A stretch of DNA of 64,000 nt from Mycolicibacterium sp. CH28 (GCF_004745805.1 NZ_SRLQ01000001.1:508110-572109), one strand, 5' to 3'. Positions 54,914 through 63,069 are shown, counted from the first letter of the stretch. Notes: generated from the sequence alone by a model not told the origin. Made by a program: numbers and translations.

Positions 54914-55826
54914 GGAACTGGTCCACCGCGACACCGTCGAGCACAGCCAGGGCGTCATCGGTGAGCACCGCCAACGACGAGTACAGGCTCACCAGGTAGG
55001 AAGCGATCCCGGAGCGGTTGATCCCGGTGAAACGCACCGACAAGCCGGGCGCCTGCTCACCGACCAGACCCGGCTGGAACAACCCGACCACACCCTGGCG
55101 CTCCTCACCGGTACGGACCAGGATGAACTTGGTCTTGCCATCCTCGACGGGCACCTTGTCGCTGGGGATGATTGGAATGCCGCGCCAGGTGATGAACTGC
55201 GCCCCGAACAGGTTGACCACCACCGGCGGCACACCACGCCAGGTGGCCTCCCGGCCGAACGCGGCAACACCCAGCGGATGAGTCAAGAAAAACGCCGGGG
55301 TCTTCCACACCTTGGTGATCAACGCATCCAGATCATCCGGAGTCGGGGCCCCGCCCAGGGTGGGGATGGTCTGCTCCTCGCTCACCTGCGACAACAACCC
55401 GTACTCGGCGTTGTTGATCAGCTCCGATTCCTGGCGTTCCTTGATCGTCTCGATCGTCAACCGCAACTGCTGGGCGATCTGATCGTGCGGGCTCGAATAC
55501 AGATCCGAGACCCGGGTATGCACATCGAGCAGGGTCGAAATCGCCCGCAACGTGACCTCACGCGGACTGGTTTGATAGTCCACATAGGTCTGCGGCAGCG
55601 GATCCTCGACGTTTTCCCCACCGACCTCGGCGTGAATGGCGACCCGCTCGGGATTGACGACCCGGTTGACCCGATAAATGCCCGCCTCCACCGGCACCCA
55701 ACTCAACAGATGCAACAAGAACCGTGGAGTGATCGTCTCCAACTGCGGAACGGTCTTGGTCGCATTAGCCAACTGCCGCGCAGCAGCAGCACCAAGTGCC
55801 TGTGATTCATTCTGAGCCGACGTCAT
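54900..55826 (-). CDS. Family 2A encapsulin shell protein (35-kDa antigen type)
   Basis: A 308-residue HK97-fold shell protein that resembles SrpI and the M. leprae 35-kDa major membrane protein I. The helical region VSDLYSSPHDQIAQQLRLTIETIKERQESELINN and FLTHPLGVAAFGREATWRGVPP are recognisable. Family 2A shells enclose a cysteine desulfurase and are induced by sulfur starvation in cyanobacteria; they are proposed to store sulfur. GGAGGATC precedes the ATG at 55826. The desulfurase gene follows with overlapped ends. Confidence 0.93.
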   Translation of the reverse strand: MTSAQNESQALGAAAARQLANATKTVPQLETITPRFLLHLLSWVPVEAGIYRVNRVVNPERVAIHAEVGGENVEDPLPQTYVDYQTSPREVTLRAISTLLDVHTRVSDLYSSPHDQIAQQLRLTIETIKERQESELINNAEYGLLSQVSEEQTIPTLGGAPTPDDLDALITKVWKTPAFFLTHPLGVAAFGREATWRGVPPVVVNLFGAQFITWRGIPIIPSDKVPVEDGKTKFILVRTGEERQGVVGLFQPGLVGEQAPGLSVRFTGINRSGIASYLVSLYSSLAVLTDDALAVLDGVAVDQFHEYK

Positions 55827-55942
55827 CGAAGATCCTCCGCTTCTTGGGGTTCGACCCAATCATCGTGTGTCACCAGTCCTCCTGCACAGCATTGGAACGC
55901 ACCGTGATGCGAACTCTGTTACTGGCGGGCGGCGACGTGCCG

Positions 55943-55948
55943 TATGGT
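55943..55948 (+). promoter_or_regulatory. -10 element of the leaderless poly-Cys leader
   Basis: TATGGT fits TANNNT and ends six bases before the ATG of the short cysteine-rich ORF at 55955. That spacing makes the ORF leaderless. Confidence 0.6.
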
Positions 55949-55954
55949 ATTGGC

Positions 55955-56023
55955 ATGCAACTGCACGTATCGCCGCGCTTTGGTTACACGCGCTGCCTCG
56001 TCGTGCGCTTCTGTTGTTGTTGA
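55955..56023 (+). CDS. Leaderless poly-cysteine leader peptide (attenuator)
   Basis: A 22-codon ORF beginning MQLHVSP and ending RFCCC, with three TGT codons directly before the TGA and a further Cys at codon 14. It has a -10 at the leaderless distance and no ribosome-binding site. This is the hallmark of the cysteine-responsive attenuators described in mycobacteria, in which ribosomes stall on the Cys codons at low cysteine and open the downstream SD. The next gene is a TQXA-like protein 90 bases away; the encapsulin gene diverges upstream. Confidence 0.8.
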   Translation: MQLHVSPRFGYTRCLVVRFCCC

Positions 56024-56074
56024 TTCTTCTGACGCCGTAATTCCCTGCGCTCAGTCCCCGCCTTCTTGGCGTGC

Positions 56075-56108
56075 TGATCTGCGCTGCTCGACGTACTCAG
56101 AGAGATCA
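56075..56108 (+). promoter_or_regulatory. Hairpin masking the ribosome-binding region after the leader
   Basis: TGATCT (56075-56080) is an exact inverted repeat of AGATCA (56103-56108). The second arm covers the end of the GAGAG purine stretch that is the best ribosome-binding site for ATG 56114. A further pair ACGCC/GGCGT (56032-56036, 56068-56072) lies upstream. Such pairing could hold initiation off until the leader ribosome stalls. The fold was judged by eye. Confidence 0.35.
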
Positions 56109-56113
56109 ACCCC

Positions 56114-57391
56114 ATGGCATCGTTGTCTTTGCTCGCTCCCGCTCCGCTGACCGTCCGGCGCCGGGTGCAACCCACGCCGTCGGCCGACCTGTCCCGGATG
56201 ACCCGCTACCGGGGCGGTACCTACTCGCACACCGTCGGCACCGTCGTCTTCGCCGACGGCACCTCGGCCCGCACCGATCTGATTCGGCTCAATCCCAACA
56301 TCGAGGCCTATTCACTGGACTTCAGCGGAGTAGCCCCGACCACGCCGTCGCGCTACCGCGCCGACACCTGGGCCGCGGTGCCGCACCTGCGGGCCCGTGC
56401 GCATGAAGCCGAGGTCGCCTGGATCCTGCGCAACTCCTACCCGGCCATCTCGACCACTGCACTCAGCGACGATCTGCGGGCAGCCGGCTATGCCATCGGA
56501 CGACGCAACATCACCGAGCACGAGGCCATCGCCGGTACCCAGGCCGCGATCTGGTACCTGACCAATGGCCTGCAACTCGACGTCCGGCCGCTCAATGTGC
56601 CCACCCGGATCACCGAAGACGCCCGGGCGGTGCGCGTCGAATTCGACGGGGACCGTCAGCTCGCCGGCTATGCCGCCGAGGTCTCGACCCACCACGGCGC
56701 GGTCCTGACGCTGCAGAAATCGCACGATGCACGGCACTGGCACGATGTCGCCGCCTCCACCGTGACCGTCCCGGCCGGCGGCGGCCGGATCACCAAGTCG
56801 CTCGGTGTCGGCAGTACGGTGGCTCACCACCGCCACGGCCACCCGGCCGGGGGATACCGGCACTACCGGCTGGTCATCGACGGCGACGCCACGATCGCCG
56901 GCCTGACGTTCCGGCTTAACGAGTCGCGCTTGTACCGCAACGCCGAGCCGGTGGTCCGCCTTTACGATTACCTGCTCACCGGTGCCCGCGCGGCCCGGCG
57001 GGCGGCGATGGTGCCGGAACTGGAAACCGTCGACGCCGGTGTCGACGCCGGCCTGATCGGCCCGTTGCGACTGGTCATCTCCGATGCCGCTGCCGTCCGG
57101 GCTTCCGATGGATACGACATCGTCGGTGCCGACGGTGCTACGGTCACCAAACCCATTCGGCCGCATGAGGAATTTTTCCTGCGGGCTGCACCGCAATCCC
57201 GCGCCGCGACGTTGACCGTCGAGATCCCCGGCAATCCGAGGGGATTCGGTGGCAGAGTGATCACCGGCGTGGCCCGCGACGAAGTTGCCGACTCCTACAC
57301 CCCGGTGGCGCTGGCCGTTCCCGTGCAACTGGTGGTCGAGTTCGACCTCGATTGGGCTGTCGCGGGTTCAGCGGCGAAATCAGATCGCTGA
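56114..57391 (+). CDS. TQXA-domain-like protein lacking the thioester cysteine
   Basis: A 425-residue protein with the TQXA motif in AGTQAAIWYLTNG (Thr142-Gln143) after RYRGGTYSHTVGTVVFADG. In thioester domains a Cys early in the domain bonds with this Gln. Here the matching place reads IEAYSLDF with Ser67, and the whole protein has no cysteine. No clear signal peptide, sortase motif or anchor is seen. The C-terminal part looks like beta-sandwich modules. It is preceded by the poly-Cys leader. It overlaps the convergent SfnB-like gene by 12 bases. Confidence 0.75.
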   Translation: MASLSLLAPAPLTVRRRVQPTPSADLSRMTRYRGGTYSHTVGTVVFADGTSARTDLIRLNPNIEAYSLDFSGVAPTTPSRYRADTWAAVPHLRARAHEAEVAWILRNSYPAISTTALSDDLRAAGYAIGRRNITEHEAIAGTQAAIWYLTNGLQLDVRPLNVPTRITEDARAVRVEFDGDRQLAGYAAEVSTHHGAVLTLQKSHDARHWHDVAASTVTVPAGGGRITKSLGVGSTVAHHRHGHPAGGYRHYRLVIDGDATIAGLTFRLNESRLYRNAEPVVRLYDYLLTGARAARRAAMVPELETVDAGVDAGLIGPLRLVISDAAAVRASDGYDIVGADGATVTKPIRPHEEFFLRAAPQSRAATLTVEIPGNPRGFGGRVITGVARDEVADSYTPVALAVPVQLVVEFDLDWAVAGSAAKSDR

Positions 57392-58603
57392 ATGCAGCGG
57401 TGGCGGGCTGCCGTGCAGCAGCGCCCGACCGAGGTGCTGGTACTTCCACCGGATCGGATCGTGCAGGGTGTGGGTGCGGGCGTTGCGCCAGTAGTGGTCG
57501 AGGTTGAGTTCGGCTGCGACACTTCGAGTTCCACTGACCTCGAACAGCGCACCGGCGACCTCGTTGGCGGCCTTGTCGGCCAGGATCTTCGCCCCCGCCA
57601 CGGCCAGTGAGGCCTGCGCGGCGGTGTGCTCGGCGTCCAGCGGTTGGGCGCTGAATGCAGCGTCGACTTTGGCCGCGGCCACCGACAGCGTGGATTCGGC
57701 GGCTTGAACCGCCACCGCCAGCTCCCCGAACCGCTGGATCAGGAGCGGATCGTCGACGGCGCGTTCGACGTGTGCCTCGAACCACGGCCGGCTCTTCTCC
57801 CGGACGAAGGCTGCGGCAGCCTCGAGGGCGCCTCGGGCGATGCCGGCATCGATCGCGGTGTGCAACAGCTGGGCATACGCGCCGTAACCGGTCGGTGCGC
57901 TGACCGCTGGGGCACGGGGGATCAGCGCGGCTCGATCGACCAATACCTCATCGAAGATGATGGTGCCGCTACCGGTCGTCCGCTGACCCAACGCGTCCCA
58001 GTCATCGACGATCTGCACCCCGGGGCTGTCGGCCGGCAGAAGTGCGATGTATTGGCCTTCGGCCAAACCACTTTCGCCGTCCGGATCGTCGAGGCGGGTC
58101 AGCACCGCCAAGATGTCGGCAAACAGCGAGCCGGTGCAGTAGTACTTGGCGCCGTCGATACGGAACTGCCGGCCCGCCGGGCGCACCGTGGTCGCGATAT
58201 CTGCCATCGTCGGGCTGGTGCGCTCGGTCTGGGCATTGGCGATGCGACCGCCCCGAAGCAGCAGCTCCGAATGGTGGCGGAGTTGCTCCGGTGAGCCGGC
58301 TAGGCGCAACAAGTTGACGTAAACGAAGTGGCTGTGCGGAATCTGGGCGATGTTGGGGTCGGCGGTGGCCAAGATCCGCACCACGTCGGCGACGACGCTG
58401 GGCGGTAGGTCCGCGCCGCCATAAGCGCTGGGCACGGTCACCGCCAGCAGGCCACTGGTGGACAGCTGGTCGATCTGAGCAAAGGGCAACTCGCGCAGAT
58501 GATCTCGGCTGGATGCTCCGGCGGCGAATTCGGCGGCCAAGCCGCTGGCGACGGCGACGGCGGTCGTTGCCGTCAGGACGGGACAGGCGGACGTCGTGGT
58601 CAT
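57380..58603 (-). CDS. SfnB-like acyl-CoA dehydrogenase-fold monooxygenase
   Basis: A 407-residue flavoprotein with the acyl-CoA dehydrogenase fold, close to SfnB/DszC-type sulfur-acquisition oxidoreductases. The markers are SAYGGADLPPSVVADVVRILATADPNIAQIPHSHF, YYCTGSLFADILAV, LGQRTTGSGTIIFDEV and a C-terminal WRNARTHTLHDPIRWKYQHLG. It probably uses reduced FMN and O2 on an organosulfur compound. It is last in an operon-like run with the sulfonate-type ABC importer genes. A much longer upstream frame is not real. Confidence 0.87.
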   Translation of the reverse strand: MTTTSACPVLTATTAVAVASGLAAEFAAGASSRDHLRELPFAQIDQLSTSGLLAVTVPSAYGGADLPPSVVADVVRILATADPNIAQIPHSHFVYVNLLRLAGSPEQLRHHSELLLRGGRIANAQTERTSPTMADIATTVRPAGRQFRIDGAKYYCTGSLFADILAVLTRLDDPDGESGLAEGQYIALLPADSPGVQIVDDWDALGQRTTGSGTIIFDEVLVDRAALIPRAPAVSAPTGYGAYAQLLHTAIDAGIARGALEAAAAFVREKSRPWFEAHVERAVDDPLLIQRFGELAVAVQAAESTLSVAAAKVDAAFSAQPLDAEHTAAQASLAVAGAKILADKAANEVAGALFEVSGTRSVAAELNLDHYWRNARTHTLHDPIRWKYQHLGRALLHGSPPPLHSAI

Positions 58604-58608
58604 ATCAG

Positions 58609-59424
58609 TCAGGCCGCTGCGGCTTTGACGGCGCGACTGACCTCTTGGCGCAGCCGCACATACTCGGCGCTGCGGCGCAGTTCGTCGGGGTCGATGTCGG
58701 TTCTGGGCAGATCCACGGCCAGATCGAGGGCCACCCGCCCGGGACGGTGCGTGAGCACGACGATCCGCGACCCCAGGAACGCGGCCTCGTCCGCGCTGTG
58801 GGTGACGAACACCGTGGTACGTCCCGACTCCGCGCTGACCTTGCGGACATCCTCCTGCAGACGTTCCCGGGTCAGTGCGTCCAAGGCGGCGAACGGCTCG
58901 TCGAGCAGCAGCAGCGAGGTCTCCGGACGTTCGGAGGCCAGTGCCCGCGCGATCGCGACGCGCTGCTGCTGGCCGCCGCTGATCTCCCAGATCTTGCGGT
59001 GCGCAATGCCTTCCAGGCCGACCCGGTGCAGCAGCTCGTCGCGCCGCTGGCTGCGTCGCTCCCGGGGGATGCCGGCGTACTTCAACGCCAGCTCGACATT
59101 GCCGCCGACGTTGCGCCACGGGAACAGCCGGGGTTGCTGGAACACCACGCCCGCGGTTTGCCCCGGTACCGGTCTGCGGCCCGACACCTCGACCTTGCCG
59201 TAGGTCGGCGACTCGAAACCCGCGATCAGCCGCAGCAGGGTGCTCTTGCCGCAGCCGGACGCGCCGACGAGAACCAGGAACGAGCCGGGTTCGACGTCGA
59301 GATCAACCGGTCCTAGCGCGGTGGTGGCCCCGTAACGATTTTCGACGCCACGGATCTGGATACCGCCGTCGGCGCGGGACCCCGATACCGCTGCGGTCAG
59401 GCCGGCCTCACTTGGTGATGACAT
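58609..59424 (-). CDS. ssuB: Sulfonate/taurine-type ABC transporter ATPase
   Basis: A 271-residue ABC ATPase of the SsuB/TauB type. Walker A is GASGCGKST (about 54), the Q loop is in VVFQQPRLFPWRNV, the signature is ISGGQQQR, and Walker B is LLLLDEPFAALD with the H loop VTHSADEA. Its ATG lies inside the end of the binding-protein gene (17-base overlap). It powers uptake through the permease encoded upstream. Confidence 0.88.
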   Translation of the reverse strand: MSSPSEAGLTAAVSGSRADGGIQIRGVENRYGATTALGPVDLDVEPGSFLVLVGASGCGKSTLLRLIAGFESPTYGKVEVSGRRPVPGQTAGVVFQQPRLFPWRNVGGNVELALKYAGIPRERRSQRRDELLHRVGLEGIAHRKIWEISGGQQQRVAIARALASERPETSLLLLDEPFAALDALTRERLQEDVRKVSAESGRTTVFVTHSADEAAFLGSRIVVLTHRPGRVALDLAVDLPRTDIDPDELRRSAEYVRLRQEVSRAVKAAAA

Positions 59425-60442
59425 CAGGCAGTCCCTGGGTATAGACGGCGTCTTGGAAGGTCTTCAGTGGTGCGGCAGAAGGAATCTGCTTCTGCTCGGC
59501 CAAGAACTGCGAAGCGCTCTCCAGGTTGGCTGCGATGTTGCCCGGATTACCCTGGCTGCCCAGCCACTGCGGCGACGCGACCTCTGCGGGGGTGAGGTAG
59601 ACGCCCTGCTTGAGTTGGCCCTCGACGTCGGCGGGGCTCAGACCGATCTCGGCGGCAATGGCCTTGGCCGCGGCGGCGGGGTCGTCGTGGATGACCGTCA
59701 GGGCCCGGGCCTCCTGCTTGCGCCAGGTGTCGACAACCTCGGGATGGTCCTTGGCGAAGGTGTTCGATACGGTAGCCAGATCGAGGGTGGGCTTGCCGTC
59801 GTTGGCCAGCTGGCGGCTGGTGATCAGGTCCTTGCCGGTCTTGCGTAGCTCGTCCAGGGTGGGCAGCCAGGTGTAGGCCGCCGCGATGTCACCGCGTTCC
59901 CAGGCTGCCAGGATGGCCTGCGGTTGCAGATCGATCAGCTGAATGTCGCTGGGCGACAAGCTGTTCTGGGCCAGTGCGGCGAGCAGGCTGTAGTGCGCGG
60001 TCGACGCGAACGGGGTCGCGACCCGCTTGCCCTTGAGGTCGGTGATCGAGTTGATCCCGCTGCCGTTGCGGGCGACCAGTGCCTCGTTGTCGCCCGCCAC
60101 ATCCAGCACGAACGCGACGCTGTAGGGGATGTTCAGCGGTGCGGACAGCCCACGGGCAACCGGGCTGGAGCCCAGCGCGCCGAAGTCGAGTTCCTTGGCG
60201 ATGAACGCGGTGTTGACGTCGGCGCCGGAGTCGAACTTGACCCACTTGATGTTGTAGTCGGGCAGTGCGTCCTCAAGCCACCTGTTGTTCTTGACGATCA
60301 GGTCCCCGCTGGGGAAGGTTTGGTACCCGATGCGAAGCGTGGGCTTGCCCGCCTCCGACTTGGAGTGATCAACCGAGCAACCGGCCATGCCGATCATGGT
60401 GATGGCGGCGGCAGCCAGGGTGACGAGCTTCTTCAGGTTCAT
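59408..60442 (-). CDS. ssuA: Sulfonate/taurine-type binding lipoprotein
   Basis: A 344-residue periplasmic-type binding protein with a lipoprotein signal (ITMIGMAGC, lipid-modified Cys near residue 22). The mature protein begins PTLRIGYQTFPSGDLIVKNNRWLED and has FDSGADVNTAFIAKELDFGALGSSPVARG, as in the SsuA/TauA family that binds alkanesulfonates, taurine or related compounds. The ATG overlaps the permease stop (ATGA). Confidence 0.88.
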   Translation of the reverse strand: MNLKKLVTLAAAAITMIGMAGCSVDHSKSEAGKPTLRIGYQTFPSGDLIVKNNRWLEDALPDYNIKWVKFDSGADVNTAFIAKELDFGALGSSPVARGLSAPLNIPYSVAFVLDVAGDNEALVARNGSGINSITDLKGKRVATPFASTAHYSLLAALAQNSLSPSDIQLIDLQPQAILAAWERGDIAAAYTWLPTLDELRKTGKDLITSRQLANDGKPTLDLATVSNTFAKDHPEVVDTWRKQEARALTVIHDDPAAAAKAIAAEIGLSPADVEGQLKQGVYLTPAEVASPQWLGSQGNPGNIAANLESASQFLAEQKQIPSAAPLKTFQDAVYTQGLPDVITK

Positions 60443-61302
60443 ACCTTTCCTCTCCAGGGGACGGCGCGACGCTCGACCGAGCGCAGTAGACCGTCGATCA
60501 CGAGCCCCGAGATGCCGATGGCGAAGATGCCGACGAGCACCACGGGGGTGTTGTTGTAGTTGCTGGCGTCCTTGACCAGACCACCGATACCGGGAATGCC
60601 GTTGAAGAGTTCGGCGGCCACCACCGAGGAGTAGGCCATGCCCACGGCCAGCCGGATACCGGTGAAGGTCTCCGGAAGTGCGGAGGGAATGACGATGTCG
60701 CGCACGACGTCGCGGCGGGACGCACCCAGCGCTCGGGCCGCCTCGACCAGGCTGACCGGGACGGCCGCCACCGCAGCGGTGGTGGCCACCGCCGCCGGGG
60801 GCAGCGCGGCCAGTGCGAGCAGGGTGATCTTCGGGGCCTCGTCGATGCCCAGCCAGATGACCAGCAGGAAGAAGTACGCCAGTGGCGGCAGTGCCCGCAG
60901 GAAGGTCAGCCATGGCTCGAGCACGCTGCGCACCCAAGGGATGGAGCCCATCAGCAGGCCGAGGAAGACGCCGATGGCCACACCGACCACGACACCGACG
61001 AGCACCCGGCGCAAGGTCATGTACAGGTGTTCCCACAGCAGGTAACCGGCGTAGCCGCGGACCCCGTCGTGGGTCGTCGAGGTGTCGATGAAGGCGTGCC
61101 AGACCGTGCTCGGGTAGGGCACGAACGTCTGGTTCCAGATCTCGCTCGCCGCGGCGCCCTGCCACAGGGCGAAGAAGACCAGCAGGGACAGCAGGGGCAG
61201 ACCGACCCGGGAAAGCCAGGCCGGCCACCTGCTGGGCACCGTGGAATTGTCCGCGGACGCACCGGCGGCGTCGGCGGGCGTGACATCGACGAACACAGAC
61301 AC
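60439..61302 (-). CDS. ssuC: Sulfonate/taurine-type ABC transporter permease
   Basis: A 287-residue SsuC/TauC permease with six hydrophobic helices and the EAA loop EAARALGASRRDVVRDIVIPSALPETFTGIRLAVGMAY near residues 185-222. GTG 61302 (MSVFVDV) has AAAGG seven bases upstream; the frame is open to 61350. First gene of the ssuC-ssuA-ssuB-sfnB-like run. Divergent from the glutamine-synthetase-like gene by 158 bases. Confidence 0.87.
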   Translation of the reverse strand: MSVFVDVTPADAAGASADNSTVPSRWPAWLSRVGLPLLSLLVFFALWQGAAASEIWNQTFVPYPSTVWHAFIDTSTTHDGVRGYAGYLLWEHLYMTLRRVLVGVVVGVAIGVFLGLLMGSIPWVRSVLEPWLTFLRALPPLAYFFLLVIWLGIDEAPKITLLALAALPPAAVATTAAVAAVPVSLVEAARALGASRRDVVRDIVIPSALPETFTGIRLAVGMAYSSVVAAELFNGIPGIGGLVKDASNYNNTPVVLVGIFAIGISGLVIDGLLRSVERRAVPWRGKV

Positions 61303-61415
61303 CCGAACACCTTTGCCTGCTGGGGAGTGACTGTGAATGGCTACGCTCACCGCGAGTGAAACTCTCCGCGTAGGCAGTTGCGCTCACGTCGAAGCTAACC
61401 CTTTTCCTCTGGTGG

Positions 61416-61446
61416 GGCTGGGCGTGAGATGGACGCGCACCCAGCC
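61416..61446 (+). promoter_or_regulatory. Hairpin directly against the SD of the glutamine-synthetase-like gene
   Basis: GGCTGGG (61416-61422) pairs perfectly with CCCAGCC (61440-61446). The next base starts the AAGGAGG ribosome-binding site (61447-61453) for TTG 61461. It could tune initiation; no terminator T run follows. Confidence 0.35.
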
Positions 61447-61460
61447 AAGGAGGTCCGACT

Positions 61461-62798
61461 TTGACGCAACTGCACGACGGAATCGCGGTTTCAGACGCCG
61501 AATCCGAACTGTTGCGCCGCCTGCATGAGGGCTCGCTCACCGAGATCGAGGTGGCCTGGAGCGATCCATTCGGCCACGCTGCCGGAAAGCGCATCCCCGG
61601 CAAGCAGTTCCTCGACCGCGCCCGGCACGGCTTTGCCTTCTGCGAAGCCGCCCTGGGCTGGAACACCGATGGCACCGTCATCGACGGTCTGCGGCTGACC
61701 AATTGGGATGGCGGCTACCCCGACGTACACGCCGTTCCGGACTTCTCCACGTTCAAGCCGCTGCCGTGGCGGGCCGGCGTGGGCCACGTGATTTCCGACA
61801 TCGTCCGTCCCGACGGAACCCCGTCGTTGCTCGATCCGCGCGGCGCGCTGCGCCGGGTGATCGCGCGGTTGGGCGGGCTGGGTTTCACCGCGAAGGTGGG
61901 GGTGGAGTTCGAGTTCTATCTGTTGCAGCCCGACGGCACACCGATTCAGAACGACATCCACGCCTATTCGCTCGAGAACGCCAACACCTTGGATCCGGTG
62001 CTGTCCGACCTCTACGACGTCCTCGGCGCCTTCACCCGCTTGGAGGGCATCCAAACCGAGTATGGCCCGGGGCAGGTGGAGACCAACCTGGTGTACACCG
62101 ATGCGCTGCAGGCCGCCGATGACGGCGCGCGGCTGAAGTACGCCACCAAAGAGGTCGCCCGCAAGCACGGCAAGGTGGCCAGCTTCATGCCCAAGCCGTT
62201 CTCCGAGCACTCGGGAAGCTCTGCGCACCTGCACATCTCGCTGTGGCGCGACGGGGAGCCGGCATTCGTCCCGGTGAACGGCCAGGAGAACGAGCTGGCC
62301 CTGTTCGCCATCGCCGGACTGCTCGAGCACCTGCCGTCCATCACCCTGTTCGGGGCGCACTCGGTCAACGCCTACCGCCGCTACACGCCGGACTCGTTCG
62401 CCCCGGACACCGTCAACTGGAGCCGGGACAACCGCAGCGCGGCGGTGCGGTCTCTGGTGGAGGAACAGCCGGGCGCGACCCGCATCGAACTGCGTTCGGG
62501 CGCTTCGGACGCCAACCCGTACTGGCTGATCGCTTCGGCGCTGGCCGCGGTGGTCGCCGGGCTGGAAGCCGGCCGCCCGCCGGCGCCGGCCGGGTCGGGA
62601 AACCTGTACGGCAAGGGTTCTCCGCTGCCCCAATCGTTGGGCACCGCACTGGAGCTGACCGCCCAGGACGACACCATCCAGGAGATCCTCGGCCCGGATT
62701 CGGTGCTGGACTTCATCGCGATCGCTCGCAGCGAGTGGCAGGCCTACACCAGCCACGTCAGCGACTGGGAGCGCCAGCGTTACCTGACCACGTCATGA
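61461..62798 (+). CDS. Glutamine synthetase-family gamma-glutamyl ligase
   Basis: A 445-residue GlnA-like enzyme. Metal and glutamate motifs are seen in VGVEFEFYLLQPDG (near 148), PFSEHSGSSAHLHISLW (near 256) and NAYRRYTPDSFAP...NWSRDNRSAAVR (near 305). The family includes ligases that glutamylate amines rather than ammonia. Given the ABC importer and monooxygenases around it, it may act on an amine or sulfonate nitrogen compound, which is inference. The TTG start is supported by AAGGAGG seven bases upstream. The stop overlaps the next ATG (ATGA). Confidence 0.87.
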   Translation: MTQLHDGIAVSDAESELLRRLHEGSLTEIEVAWSDPFGHAAGKRIPGKQFLDRARHGFAFCEAALGWNTDGTVIDGLRLTNWDGGYPDVHAVPDFSTFKPLPWRAGVGHVISDIVRPDGTPSLLDPRGALRRVIARLGGLGFTAKVGVEFEFYLLQPDGTPIQNDIHAYSLENANTLDPVLSDLYDVLGAFTRLEGIQTEYGPGQVETNLVYTDALQAADDGARLKYATKEVARKHGKVASFMPKPFSEHSGSSAHLHISLWRDGEPAFVPVNGQENELALFAIAGLLEHLPSITLFGAHSVNAYRRYTPDSFAPDTVNWSRDNRSAAVRSLVEEQPGATRIELRSGASDANPYWLIASALAAVVAGLEAGRPPAPAGSGNLYGKGSPLPQSLGTALELTAQDDTIQEILGPDSVLDFIAIARSEWQAYTSHVSDWERQRYLTTS

Positions 62799-63052
62799 GC
62801 GGCCCACGATTCGGGGTGTGGGCGCCGGTGTACGGCAATCACGGCGCCCGCCTGCACCCGGACGACCTTCCGGATGCCAGCTATCGGTGCACCCGCGACC
62901 TGCTGGCCGGCCTGGTCGGCAGTTACGAGCAGGTGATCGAACGCATCGACGCCTTCCACGAAGCCGGCATTGACCTGTTCATGCTGCAGTTCCAGCCGAT
63001 CGAATCCGAGCTGGACCGTTTCGCCGACCACATCATCAGCCACTACCGCTGA
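62795..63052 (+). CDS. Internally deleted LLM-class monooxygenase remnant
   Basis: An 85-residue product that looks like the two ends of a luciferase-like monooxygenase. The first strand is FGVWAPVYGNHGARLHPDD, followed at about residue 30 by the C-terminal block RDLLAGLVGSYEQVIERIDAFHEAGIDLFMLQFQPIESELDRF. The normal TIM barrel between these (roughly 250 residues) is missing with the frame kept. It is translationally coupled to the preceding ligase. It cannot be a full flavin enzyme; whether it is a remnant or a small functional protein is unknown. Confidence 0.6.
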   Translation: MSGPRFGVWAPVYGNHGARLHPDDLPDASYRCTRDLLAGLVGSYEQVIERIDAFHEAGIDLFMLQFQPIESELDRFADHIISHYR

Positions 63053-63069
63053 AAGGCGTTCCACCCCTT

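Noticed and set aside
55984..56175. 63-codon minus-strand frame opposite the poly-Cys leader, basic and Gln-rich
   Set aside because: No ribosome-binding site. The signals (promoter, Cys codons) are on the plus strand.
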